Assembly: GCA_045646365.1 (NCBI GenBank)
Contig: JAZRKP010000084.1
Span: 62,001 to 126,000, forward strand
Source: SIG454 sp045646365
GTDB taxonomy: Bacteria > Bacillota > Clostridia > Monoglobales > Monoglobaceae
Direction: 5' to 3'
DNA: 64,000 nt
In this document: piece after piece, positions 49,921 through 57,463 of the stretch
How positions within the stretch are numbered: position 1 is the first letter of the stretch
Layout: each line of letters opens with the position of its first letter
Notes under the pieces: model-generated
The model's input: only the letters and a program-made list of their open reading frames with translations
The model's database searches: none
Told to the model about the DNA's origin: nothing
Made by a program: the position numbers and the translations under genes

Positions 49921-49952
49921 GTTTACGGGCGGAATACATACCGCCCGTAAAC
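49921..49952 (-). other. Very stable intercistronic stem-loop between BMC-H and pduN
   Basis: Perfect 12-bp arms GTTTACGGGCGG / CCGCCCGTAAAC with an 8-nt loop. On the minus strand no T-tract follows (AAAACTTT), so it is not a classical terminator. It probably protects the 3-prime end of the abundant BMC-H message and lowers expression of downstream genes (inference). Confidence 0.65.
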
Positions 49953-49965
49953 TTTCAAAGTCAAA

Positions 49966-50343
49966 TTACTTTAAAACTGGCAAAATCTTTTCAACATCGC
50001 CGTGAGGTCTTGGGATTACATGTGTAGCCACGAGTTCACCAAGCTTTGAAGCTGAAACGCTACCTGCTTCAACAGCAGCCTTAACAGCACCAACATCACC
50101 ACGAACCATAACACTAACAAGTCCTGAACCGATTTTTTCTGTTCCGATAAGTGTTACATTAGCAGCCTTAACCATAGCATCTGCAGCTTCGATTGCAGCA
50201 ACCAAACCTCTTGTTTCAACCATACCTAATGCTTCTTTAACCATTACAATTTCCTCCTTGATTATTTTAGTTTCATTATTTTCTACATTAACTTTTTCCG
50301 CCGTTTTTGTTTTCGGCGTTGTTTTTTTTGCTGTACTTGCCAT
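49966..50343 (-). CDS. BMC-H shell protein with optional 33-residue N-terminal tail
   Basis: The long reading frame is 125 residues: a Lys/Thr/Glu-rich tail of 33 residues, then a standard BMC-H domain (KEALGMVETRGLVAAIEAADA to IPRPHGDVEKILP). A second start at 50244 gives a normal 92-residue PduA/PduJ-type protein and has the stronger ribosome binding site (AAGGAGG, 8 nt). The long form has GGAG about 10 nt upstream of its ATG at 50343, just after the preceding BMC-H stop. Both forms are plausible, similar to PduB/PduB-prime. It forms hexamers of the shell facets. Confidence 0.88.
   Translation of the reverse strand: MASTAKKTTPKTKTAEKVNVENNETKIIKEEIVMVKEALGMVETRGLVAAIEAADAMVKAANVTLIGTEKIGSGLVSVMVRGDVGAVKAAVEAGSVSASKLGELVATHVIPRPHGDVEKILPVLK
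50244..50259 (-). promoter_or_regulatory. Internal ribosome binding site and start inside the BMC-H gene
   Basis: AAGGAGG (minus strand, 50253-50259) precedes the ATG at 50242-50244 by 8 nt. The bases encode Ile-Lys-Glu-Glu in the long form. It is the best-scoring ribosome binding site of the two starts by eye. Confidence 0.7.
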
Positions 50344-50360
50344 TCTTTATCAACTCCTGA

Positions 50361-50636
50361 TTAGATGGTAGGTAAAATTTTCTCAACATCACTGTGTGGT
50401 CTTGGGATTACATGAACAGCAACGAGTTCACCAAGTCTCTGAGCTGAAGCTGCGCCTGCTTCTGTTGCAGCCTTAACTGCGCCAACATCACCGCGAACCA
50501 TAACGCTTACGAGCCCTGAACCGATTTTCTCTGTTCCGATAAGAACAACTTCTGCAGCCTTAACCATTGAATCTGCAGCCTCGATTGCAGCTGTTAAACC
50601 TCTTGTTTCGATCATTCCTAATGCTTCCTGTGCCAT
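50361..50636 (-). CDS. BMC-H shell protein (PduA/PduJ-like)
   Basis: The protein is 91 residues, a single BMC domain (QEALGMIETRGLTAAIEAADS to IPRPHSDVEKILP). The pore loop KIGSGL is similar to that of PduA. It forms the main hexagonal tiles. Nearly identical to the neighbouring BMC-H core, so the pair arose by duplication. AGGAGG precedes the start; 33 nt separate it from the upstream alcohol dehydrogenase. Confidence 0.93.
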   Translation of the reverse strand: MAQEALGMIETRGLTAAIEAADSMVKAAEVVLIGTEKIGSGLVSVMVRGDVGAVKAATEAGAASAQRLGELVAVHVIPRPHSDVEKILPTI

Positions 50637-50668
50637 AATAATATTTTCCTCCTAAAATTTTAATTAAC

Positions 50669-51865
50669 TTATTTATTTATTATTGCAATCTTAAGACCTT
50701 CCATTTTGAGGTTTGTCTCAAGTGCCTGATTGATTTCTTCCAGCGGATACTTATGTGTTATAAGTTTTTCCATCGGGAGACCGATTGCTTTTGCTCTCTT
50801 TAAGAAGTCAAAAGTTGTTGCGTAGTCACGGAGTGTATAAACCCATGAGCCAACAGTTGTAATTTCCTTTGCACAAATATCAAAGTGCGGATTGATTGTT
50901 GCATCTCCACCGTTAATGAAGAAGCCAAGCTCACAAAGACCGCCGCCGCTACGGATAAATTTATAGATATTGCTGTGTGCAACAGGTGAACCTGTACACT
51001 GGAATGCAAAGTCTGCATAATATCCGCCAAACGCTTTCTTAACGCCCTCAGCCAACTCTTCAGCACCTTTATATTCTTTGAAGTTAACTGTGTTATCTGC
51101 GCCCATTTCCTTTGCAAAAGCAAGGCGCTTTTCTTCACCGTCAACCGCAACGATGTTCTCAATACCCATAGTTCTGAGAATTGCGATACAGATAAGACCG
51201 ATAGGTCCGCAACCCTGAACAACAACACGGCTGTTGAATCTTAAAATACCTGTTGTTTTCGCTCTTTCAACAGCATGAATCAATACTGCGCAAGGTTCGA
51301 TAAGTATTCTTGAATCTAAATCAAGGTCACTTACATTAAAGATTGTTGAACCGCCACGAACTAAAATATAGTCACCGAACCAGCCATTCATATGAATTTC
51401 ATCGTCCGGGATAAGTCCGTATACATCAGCACCGCCAACATTCTGCTTATTGAGGTCAAACATTGTGATATCAGGGTTATCCGCAAATATCATACAAGTT
51501 ACAACCTTATCGCCGATGTTAAGAGGCTTGCCTGCGCTGTCAACCTTAACATTTTTACCCATTTTAACGATTTCGCCTGTTCCTTCGTGTCCGAGAGCAA
51601 CAGGGATAAGACCGAACGGGTCACGCTTAAATTCGTGTGCATCAGTTCCGCACACACCGCAACCTTCTACCTTAACCAAAATATCGTCATCACCGATTGG
51701 TGGGATTGGGTATTCTTTAAGTTCAAATTTTTCAAGAGCAGTAAGCATTGCAACTCTGCCTGTTTTCGGAACTTCGCCCGAAGCTTTTGGTGCAGCACTT
51801 CCGCCTTGCATTCCCTGAAGAACTTTTTTAACGATTTCTTCAATGTTCTGAGAATTTATATCCAT
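50669..51865 (-). CDS. Encapsulated zinc alcohol dehydrogenase (MDR family)
   Basis: The protein is 398 residues. The N-terminal encapsulation peptide SQNIEEIVKKVLQGM (about 4-18) and a Gly/Ala linker lead into an MDR dehydrogenase with catalytic-zinc motif CGVCGTDAHEF, GHEGTGEI and Rossmann VVQGCGPIGLI (about 225). The four-cysteine structural zinc lobe is absent. It reduces propionaldehyde to propanol or lactaldehyde to 1,2-propanediol, regenerating NAD. Most Pdu loci use the iron-type PduQ, so the zinc type here fits GRM5-like loci. Located between a GlcG-like gene and BMC-H genes. Confidence 0.88.
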   Translation of the reverse strand: MDINSQNIEEIVKKVLQGMQGGSAAPKASGEVPKTGRVAMLTALEKFELKEYPIPPIGDDDILVKVEGCGVCGTDAHEFKRDPFGLIPVALGHEGTGEIVKMGKNVKVDSAGKPLNIGDKVVTCMIFADNPDITMFDLNKQNVGGADVYGLIPDDEIHMNGWFGDYILVRGGSTIFNVSDLDLDSRILIEPCAVLIHAVERAKTTGILRFNSRVVVQGCGPIGLICIAILRTMGIENIVAVDGEEKRLAFAKEMGADNTVNFKEYKGAEELAEGVKKAFGGYYADFAFQCTGSPVAHSNIYKFIRSGGGLCELGFFINGGDATINPHFDICAKEITTVGSWVYTLRDYATTFDFLKRAKAIGLPMEKLITHKYPLEEINQALETNLKMEGLKIAIINK

Positions 51866-51875
51866 AATACACCTC

Positions 51876-52388
51876 TTACTTATTTAATTCTTCAACTAAT
51901 TTATCAAATACCATTTTGCCGTAATCTGCAAGATATGTATCCTGTTCTTCCGTTCCTCCCGAAACACCGAGACCGCCGATTATCTTTCCGTTCTGAGAAA
52001 GAGGCACGCCTCCGCCGAAAATAACAATCTGCCCATTATTTGTGAACTGAATTCCATAAAGGGATTCGCCTGGCTGACTGAGTTTTTTCAGCTCCTTTGT
52101 CGGCATTTTAAGAGAAACAACCGTATATGCTTTATTTAAAGCCACATCATAGCTTGCTATATACGAGTCATCCATTGCGCTTATCAAAACAGGTCTTGCA
52201 CCTGAATTTGACACGGCAACAACAGCATTAACGCCCATTTCCTTCGCCTTTTCCTCAACTGCATAAGACAGTGCCTTTGCAATATTTAAGGTCATTTTCG
52301 GCTCAGGCATAAAGGCTTTTTCAGAGGATGATGCAAGGATTTCTTTAACGGTTTTTGAAACAATACCGATAATTTCCTCGTTATTCAT
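51876..52388 (-). CDS. GlcG/HbpS-like protein with encapsulation peptide (PduO C-terminal domain type)
   Basis: The protein is 170 residues. The N-terminal amphipathic helix NEEIIGIVSKTVKEILAS (about 3-20) matches encapsulation peptides; the rest is a GlcG/HbpS fold (about 30-165, GGGVPLSQNGKIIGGLGVSGGTEEQD). In Pdu systems this domain is fused to the cobalamin adenosyltransferase PduO and can bind haem; here it stands alone, as expected without B12. The role is unknown. It lies between the aldolase and alcohol dehydrogenase genes with gaps of about 10 nt. Confidence 0.82.
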   Translation of the reverse strand: MNNEEIIGIVSKTVKEILASSSEKAFMPEPKMTLNIAKALSYAVEEKAKEMGVNAVVAVSNSGARPVLISAMDDSYIASYDVALNKAYTVVSLKMPTKELKKLSQPGESLYGIQFTNNGQIVIFGGGVPLSQNGKIIGGLGVSGGTEEQDTYLADYGKMVFDKLVEELNK

Positions 52389-52399
52389 CGTTTTTCCTC

Positions 52400-53200
52400 C
52401 TATTTATTAAGTGATGCAAGCACTTTCTTTGTGATTTCAGCAACTAAATCAGAATCAGAAGCTTCACTCTTTGGAAGGTTGCAAGCACCGCAGTTATGAC
52501 AGCTTGTTTCGCCGTTCTTGTTTCTTGCACAAACATCAGCAGGATGCTTACCTGATAAGCCGAACTGACGACGGATTTCATAAAGTCTTTCAACCTGAGT
52601 ATTAGAAAGTTCCTTTGGTCCGCCGAGCTGTCTTGCCTTAAAGAGAAGTTCTGCGTAGAATTCGAGAGATTCCATCTTGTGGTAAGCCGCTAAAAGTGAA
52701 TCAGAATATGCAAGTGCCCCGTGGTTTGCAAGAAGAACTGCATCAAAATATGGGAGATACTTTTCAACTGCATCCGGGATTTCCATTGTTGATGGTGTAC
52801 CGTATTCTGCAATCGGAACGCAACCTAATGCGATAACCGCCTCAGGCATAATCGGCTGTGTAAGCGGGATACCTGCGATTGCAAAGCTTGTTGCATAAAT
52901 CGGGTGAGCATGAACAACTGACTTAACATCAGGACGCTGTTCATAAACTCTCATATGCATCTTGATTTCAGAAGATGGCTTAAAGTTTCCGTTAGCCTGG
53001 ATAACATTACCCTTAGCATCAACCTTACAGATATATTCAGGTGTCATAAAGCCCTTACTTACTCCTGTTGGTGTGCAAAGGAATTCATTGTCAGAAATTT
53101 TAACAGAAATGTTACCGTCATTTGCAGCTACCATGCCTCTGTCATAAATTCTCTTACCAATGTCACAAATTTGTTTTTTGATTTCGTATTCTGATACCAT
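52400..53200 (-). CDS. fucA: Class II fuculose/rhamnulose-phosphate aldolase, encapsulated
   Basis: The protein is 266 residues. The class II aldolase domain (1-215) has the catalytic Glu78 (PSSEIKMH), zinc ligands His97 and His99 (VVHAHP) and His160 (ANHGAL). It splits L-fuculose-1-phosphate (or rhamnulose-1-phosphate) to DHAP and L-lactaldehyde. After the domain there is a Cys-rich linker (Cys224, Cys234, Cys237, Cys240) and then an encapsulation helix DLVAEITKKVLASLNK at the end. The ATG at 53200 is chosen since AAGGAG lies 11 nt upstream; the GTG at 53212 overlaps that site. First gene of the main shell operon, with a strong promoter at 53258-53286. Confidence 0.9.
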   Translation of the reverse strand: MVSEYEIKKQICDIGKRIYDRGMVAANDGNISVKISDNEFLCTPTGVSKGFMTPEYICKVDAKGNVIQANGNFKPSSEIKMHMRVYEQRPDVKSVVHAHPIYATSFAIAGIPLTQPIMPEAVIALGCVPIAEYGTPSTMEIPDAVEKYLPYFDAVLLANHGALAYSDSLLAAYHKMESLEFYAELLFKARQLGGPKELSNTQVERLYEIRRQFGLSGKHPADVCARNKNGETSCHNCGACNLPKSEASDSDLVAEITKKVLASLNK

Positions 53201-53257
53201 ATCAAATAACACTCCTTTTTATATGAATTTTTATTATTTACATATTTATGTATCTTA

Positions 53258-53286
53258 ATTTTAACACTTTGATAAATAAATGTCAA
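53258..53286 (-). promoter_or_regulatory. Near-consensus promoter of the fucA-shell operon
   Basis: On the minus strand TTGACA (53281-53286), exactly 17 nt, TAAAAT (53258-53263), about 58 nt before the aldolase ATG. It is preceded by phased A-tracts. Confidence 0.85.
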
Positions 53287-53290
53287 TAGG

Positions 53291-53326
53291 TTTTTTGTTG
53301 TTTTTTCTGTTTTTTTGTTGTTTTTT
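53291..53326 (-). promoter_or_regulatory. Four phased A-tracts upstream of the shell promoter
   Basis: T6-7 runs on the plus strand (A-tracts on the minus strand) start at 53291, 53301, 53310 and 53321, a spacing of about 10 nt, directly upstream of the -35 box. This arrangement bends DNA and also resembles an UP element. Confidence 0.6.
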
Positions 53327-53339
53327 ATTTGAAAACCAA

Positions 53340-53765
53340 TTATTTGTTCAGATATTCGATTAAATCGTTTATCCCAAAGCCTGTAACCGAATCAACTCTG
53401 AACACATTTTTGCAACCAGAAAGCCTGAGCCAGTTTTCTGCTCTGTCAGGGTTTGCCCCTTCCTGTTCCGACTTTGTTACAATCCCGATAACCTCACGGT
53501 TGACCATACAGGTTATGCAGGGTGGAAACAAAGAGTATTCTTCCGTTGCGCTGATTAAAAGCCCAACTATATCCGCTTCATAGGAATAAAGTGCCAAAGC
53601 TCTGCCAAGATGCTGTGTCTGGGCATATTCTCCCGGAGTATCAATCAGGCAGTTATTGAATTTTATGTACTGGGTTTTATCGTAGCTTATTTTTTCCCCA
53701 CGAAGCACTTGTGTCAGCGTGGTTTTTCCGCTTTCGCTACGCCCCATTAAAATCAGCTTCTTCAT
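53340..53765 (-). CDS. pduV: PduV/EutP-like small GTPase
   Basis: The protein is 141 residues. P-loop GRSESGKTT (about 8-16), G3-type DTPGEY (about 44-49) and VTKSE (about 97-101), with a Cys pair CITCM. The EutP/PduV family is associated with the shell exterior or compartment movement. Its start shares one base (TAATG) with the pduU stop, so translation is coupled. Last gene of the GRE operon. Confidence 0.85.
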   Translation of the reverse strand: MKKLILMGRSESGKTTLTQVLRGEKISYDKTQYIKFNNCLIDTPGEYAQTQHLGRALALYSYEADIVGLLISATEEYSLFPPCITCMVNREVIGIVTKSEQEGANPDRAENWLRLSGCKNVFRVDSVTGFGINDLIEYLNK

Positions 53766-54136
53766 TATGTTTTAGTTATAGGGCAAACAGTAAAGCCTAA
53801 GGTCTGCTCACAGTATTCAACCAACGAAGAAAGGGAAGCGGAAACATCGGATATGCTTCCTGTCACGATAAGTGTACCGCTGAAACGGTCAACAAATCCA
53901 AGCTCAACGCCCGAAGATTTAATAGCTATATCCCCTGCGATAATTGCTGTTTCGCTTGGGGACATTGTAACAATCCCGATTGCGGATTTTGAATAGTCAA
54001 TAGCCGGGTCAAGACCTAGCTTTTTATATAAAATATCGTCAGGATTTGCAATAATATGCGCAATAGTTATCTGCTTACCCGGAACAAGTTCCTGAACAAT
54101 TCGCATTTTATCCTGCATTGAAAGGTCATAATTCAT
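53765..54136 (-). CDS. pduU: PduU/EutS-like permuted BMC-H shell protein
   Basis: The protein is 123 residues of the circularly permuted BMC family. The N-terminal part has VPGKQITIAHIIANPDD (about 18-34) followed by the AIGIVTMSPSETAIIAGDIA core. These hexamers have a capped pore and often bind PduV or the shell edge. Located 4 nt downstream of the activase and coupled to pduV. Confidence 0.92.
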   Translation of the reverse strand: MNYDLSMQDKMRIVQELVPGKQITIAHIIANPDDILYKKLGLDPAIDYSKSAIGIVTMSPSETAIIAGDIAIKSSGVELGFVDRFSGTLIVTGSISDVSASLSSLVEYCEQTLGFTVCPITKT

Positions 54137-54140
54137 TGGC

Positions 54141-54929
54141 TTATCCTCCTATCTGTCCGTCAAGACCTGTTTCATTAACAACCGCTAAAAGCTTTTGCAT
54201 ATGTTCTGCCGTGGGCGGTTTCAAATCTTTAAGCTCATACTTTCTTCCCAACCCTTCATACTTATCCATTCCAAAATTATGATATGGCAAGAGATGAAGT
54301 CTTCTAACACCTTTAAGGCTCTTTGCAAATTCAGCAATCGCCCTGATTTCCTCAACAGTATCATTAAATGTCGGAATAACGGGAACTCTTATAATAAGTT
54401 CTTTTGAATTCTCGGCAATCTTTCTCGCATTTTCAAGAATTCTCTCGTTAGGCTGAGAAGTAAACTCCTTATGCTTATCGGAGTTTATATGCTTTATATC
54501 CATAAGAACGGTATCGACATACGGCAGAATCTTTTCGATAACCTCGTATTCAGCAAAACCCGTGGTTTCAATCGCAGTATTTATACCGTTTTCCTTACTT
54601 TCCCGAAGAAGTGCTTCAGCAAATCTTATCTGACACAGACATTCTCCGCCCGAAAGGGTAATCCCACCGCCACTTCTTCTGTAATAAGGCATATCTTTCT
54701 TTATTTTATCAATGACTTCACCGACGGTTATATCCTGTCCAACAGTTTTTTCCTCGCCGTTTGTTATCATTGTCTGAATTTTATATTCTTGTGACTCGGG
54801 GTTACAACACCATTTACATCTTAAAAAGCAACCTTTTAAAAACACAATGGTTCTTATTCCCGGTCCGTCGTGGACCGAAAATTTCTGGATATTGAATATC
54901 CGTCCCGAAACATCCTTGAAATTACTCAT
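54141..54929 (-). CDS. Glycyl radical enzyme activase (radical SAM)
   Basis: The protein is 262 residues with radical SAM motif C34xxxC38xxC41 in GCFLRCKWCCNPESQ, then GGGITLSGGECLCQ and TTGFAEYEVI. It installs the glycyl radical on the dehydratase encoded 14 nt upstream. Many PD-type activases have extra ferredoxin-like Cys clusters after the SAM motif; none is visible here, so this is a short PflA-like form. Reduction may come from flavodoxin, ferredoxin or PduS (inference). Confidence 0.92.
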   Translation of the reverse strand: MSNFKDVSGRIFNIQKFSVHDGPGIRTIVFLKGCFLRCKWCCNPESQEYKIQTMITNGEEKTVGQDITVGEVIDKIKKDMPYYRRSGGGITLSGGECLCQIRFAEALLRESKENGINTAIETTGFAEYEVIEKILPYVDTVLMDIKHINSDKHKEFTSQPNERILENARKIAENSKELIIRVPVIPTFNDTVEEIRAIAEFAKSLKGVRRLHLLPYHNFGMDKYEGLGRKYELKDLKPPTAEHMQKLLAVVNETGLDGQIGG

Positions 54930-54943
54930 TTATGTCCTCCAAA

Positions 54944-57463
54944 TCAGAAGTTCATTTGCTCTGTTCTGTTAATAATATCATCCTGAAGTGATTTTGAAAG
55001 AGTTGTAAAGAGTGCACTGTAACCTGCAACACGAACAACAAGACTCTTATATTTTTCAGGATTTTTCTGTGCATCCTTAAGGGTTTCACGGCTGACAACA
55101 TTAAACTGAACATGGCTTCCCTTCTGGTCAAAATATCCTCTTATGAGGGAAACAAAACTCTCTAAGCCTTCACGACCTGCAAGTGCAGTCGGGTGGAACT
55201 TCATATTAAACAGTGTTCCGTTTGATGCGATAAAGTGGTCAAGTCTTGAAACAGAGTTTGCTGACGCTGTCGGTCCGTTGACATCCTTCCCTGCCGACGG
55301 AGAAACACCGTCCGCAACAGGAGTTTTTGCATATCTTCCGTCAGGAGTTGCACCAGTCTGAGCACCCAGCGGAACATTTGCCGAAACAGGATAAAGACCT
55401 GCCTGATACTTTCCGCCTCTCGGATTTGTATATTTTTCAAGAGGTTTGGTATATGTATAGGCAACATCTCTGGCGAAACTATCAACATCCTCAATATCGT
55501 TTCCGAACTTCGGAATTTCGTCAATCATCTTTTTAATTTCAGCAGCTCTTGAATTATCCGCATTCGCAGTTTCATTCTTTACACTGCTGTAAATTTCAGC
55601 AATCTTATCTTCTGTAATCTTAACGCCTGCTTTTTCAAGTTCCTTAACAATCTGAACTGTAAGTTCCTCTGCATTGTCGTTACCTTTACCAAAATTAGCT
55701 TCAAGGGCATCTTTAAGTTCAGCCATTGTTATTTTCTTTTCGTCAAATACAAGCTTTCTAACCGCATAGAGTGCATCAGCCATATTAGCAACACCAAATC
55801 CCTGAGGACCTGTAAAGTTATGAACGGCACCGCCCTCCTGAACACTCTTTCCGTTTTTGATACAGTCGTCAACCATACTTGAAAGATACGGAAGTGGACA
55901 ACGCTTTGCGTGAGCAATATCTATCGCATTATCCGCATTAACCATAAGCTCTATCATAAAACTCGTCTGAGTTTTATATGCGTCATAGAATTCCTCAAAG
56001 GTTTTCATTTTAGTAACATCGCCCGTTTTCGGACCAATCTGGACACCCTTATCAACACCGTTTGAGAAAACAAGTTCGAGTGGACGGCACATATTAAAGA
56101 ATGCCGCATCGTGCCAACCGTCTGTTCTTCCCGGAGTCTGCGGTTCAACACAACCGATAATACAGTAATTTCTCGCCTCAGCAAGTGTCAAGCCTCTGTT
56201 TATAAGAGCAGGGATAATAACTTCATCATTATAATAAGCCGGGAGACCAACGCCTGTTCTTGTAAGCTCTGCCGCTTTAATCAAGAATTCGTGCGGGGTT
56301 CCGTTCCACACTCTTACAGAGAATGACGGTTGCGGTAATAAGACATGCATTGTTGCCTGAATTGTCATAAATGACAAGTCATTTGTTGCATCAAGCCCCT
56401 CAGGGGTCTGACCGCCTGCAATAAGATTCTGGAAAAGGCTGTAGCCTGCAAAACCTTCTGCAGATGCAAGGTCACGAACCTTACTTGAATCATTAAGCTT
56501 AACCCAGATACAGTCAATAAGTTCCTGAGCAAAGTCAGGAGTAATTCTTCCGCTTTCCATATCCGCTTTATAATAAGGATACATATATTGGTCAAAACGC
56601 CCCGGAGAAACCGAGTGTCCGCTACCCTCAAGCTGAATCAGCATCTGAACAAACCAGAAGGACTGACAAGCTTCATAGAATGTTCTTGCACCTTTAGCAG
56701 GAACACGGGCACAGTTCTGCGCAATAATCTCAAGTTCACGGCGACGGGTACTATCTGTTTCCTTTTCCGCTTCCGCTTTGGCAAGTTCTGCATATCTCTC
56801 CGCATACTCAATCGCCGCTTCACAGCTTATAATAACCGCTTTTAAGAATGTGGCTCTTTCAATATAGTCTCCGTCGGAGATTTTGCATTTTTCAAGTTCA
56901 GCTTTTGCTTTTTCGATTATTCCTTCGTAACCGATTTCCAGAACTTCGTTATATTTAACACTTATATGCCCAACCCCGTTATAGAAATAGTTACCCGGTG
57001 TGAACACATTATGCTCAATCGCAAGCAATGCACCGTCATCCATACAGGATGTTGCAAGTTCACTTGTTGTTTTTCCTCTCCAGTATTTATGTACTTCCGC
57101 CAAAGCTTTCTTTGTTTCTTCCGAAATATAGAACGGGTCAGCGGACCTTGTTGCAAGAGTTTCAAACTCATCTTCAAGCCACTGGAAAGAATATTCAGGG
57201 AATGTATGACAACTTCTTGAAGTCTTTGTCGGGCTTCCGACAACAAGTTCATCAGGTCTGATAACAATCGGGATATTCTTAAGAATGTGCGCAAAAGCCT
57301 TTGCTCTTCTCATAACTATAGGCTCAGCCTCAGTTTGCTTATAAGATTCTGTCAGAAGCACAGCTCTTGCTGATTCAATCTCAGGCATATTATTAAAGAG
57401 TGCATCAATAAGTCTTTCAATACGCGCAGTTCTCTTGCAGTCATAAATTTTATACTTTCCCAT
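54944..57463 (-). CDS. Glycyl radical 1,2-propanediol dehydratase (B12-independent)
   Basis: The protein is 839 residues, like the Clostridium butyricum glycerol/propanediol GRE. It has the thiyl residue Cys438 and base Glu440 in IIGCVEPQTPG, TDGWHDAAFFN with Asp452, GVGHISVKY His166, GSGHS (His283/Ser284) and radical Gly814 in RVAGYSALF near the C-terminus. It dehydrates S-1,2-propanediol to propionaldehyde. There is no obvious N-terminal encapsulation helix. The ribosome binding site AAGGAGG lies inside the 3-prime end of the upstream HAD gene, which overlaps by 14 nt. Confidence 0.93.
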   Translation of the reverse strand: MGKYKIYDCKRTARIERLIDALFNNMPEIESARAVLLTESYKQTEAEPIVMRRAKAFAHILKNIPIVIRPDELVVGSPTKTSRSCHTFPEYSFQWLEDEFETLATRSADPFYISEETKKALAEVHKYWRGKTTSELATSCMDDGALLAIEHNVFTPGNYFYNGVGHISVKYNEVLEIGYEGIIEKAKAELEKCKISDGDYIERATFLKAVIISCEAAIEYAERYAELAKAEAEKETDSTRRRELEIIAQNCARVPAKGARTFYEACQSFWFVQMLIQLEGSGHSVSPGRFDQYMYPYYKADMESGRITPDFAQELIDCIWVKLNDSSKVRDLASAEGFAGYSLFQNLIAGGQTPEGLDATNDLSFMTIQATMHVLLPQPSFSVRVWNGTPHEFLIKAAELTRTGVGLPAYYNDEVIIPALINRGLTLAEARNYCIIGCVEPQTPGRTDGWHDAAFFNMCRPLELVFSNGVDKGVQIGPKTGDVTKMKTFEEFYDAYKTQTSFMIELMVNADNAIDIAHAKRCPLPYLSSMVDDCIKNGKSVQEGGAVHNFTGPQGFGVANMADALYAVRKLVFDEKKITMAELKDALEANFGKGNDNAEELTVQIVKELEKAGVKITEDKIAEIYSSVKNETANADNSRAAEIKKMIDEIPKFGNDIEDVDSFARDVAYTYTKPLEKYTNPRGGKYQAGLYPVSANVPLGAQTGATPDGRYAKTPVADGVSPSAGKDVNGPTASANSVSRLDHFIASNGTLFNMKFHPTALAGREGLESFVSLIRGYFDQKGSHVQFNVVSRETLKDAQKNPEKYKSLVVRVAGYSALFTTLSKSLQDDIINRTEQMNF

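Noticed and set aside
49921..49952. Intrinsic terminator in the shell operon
   Set aside because: No T-tract follows on the transcribed strand, and downstream genes are part of the same functional set; treated as an mRNA stability element instead.
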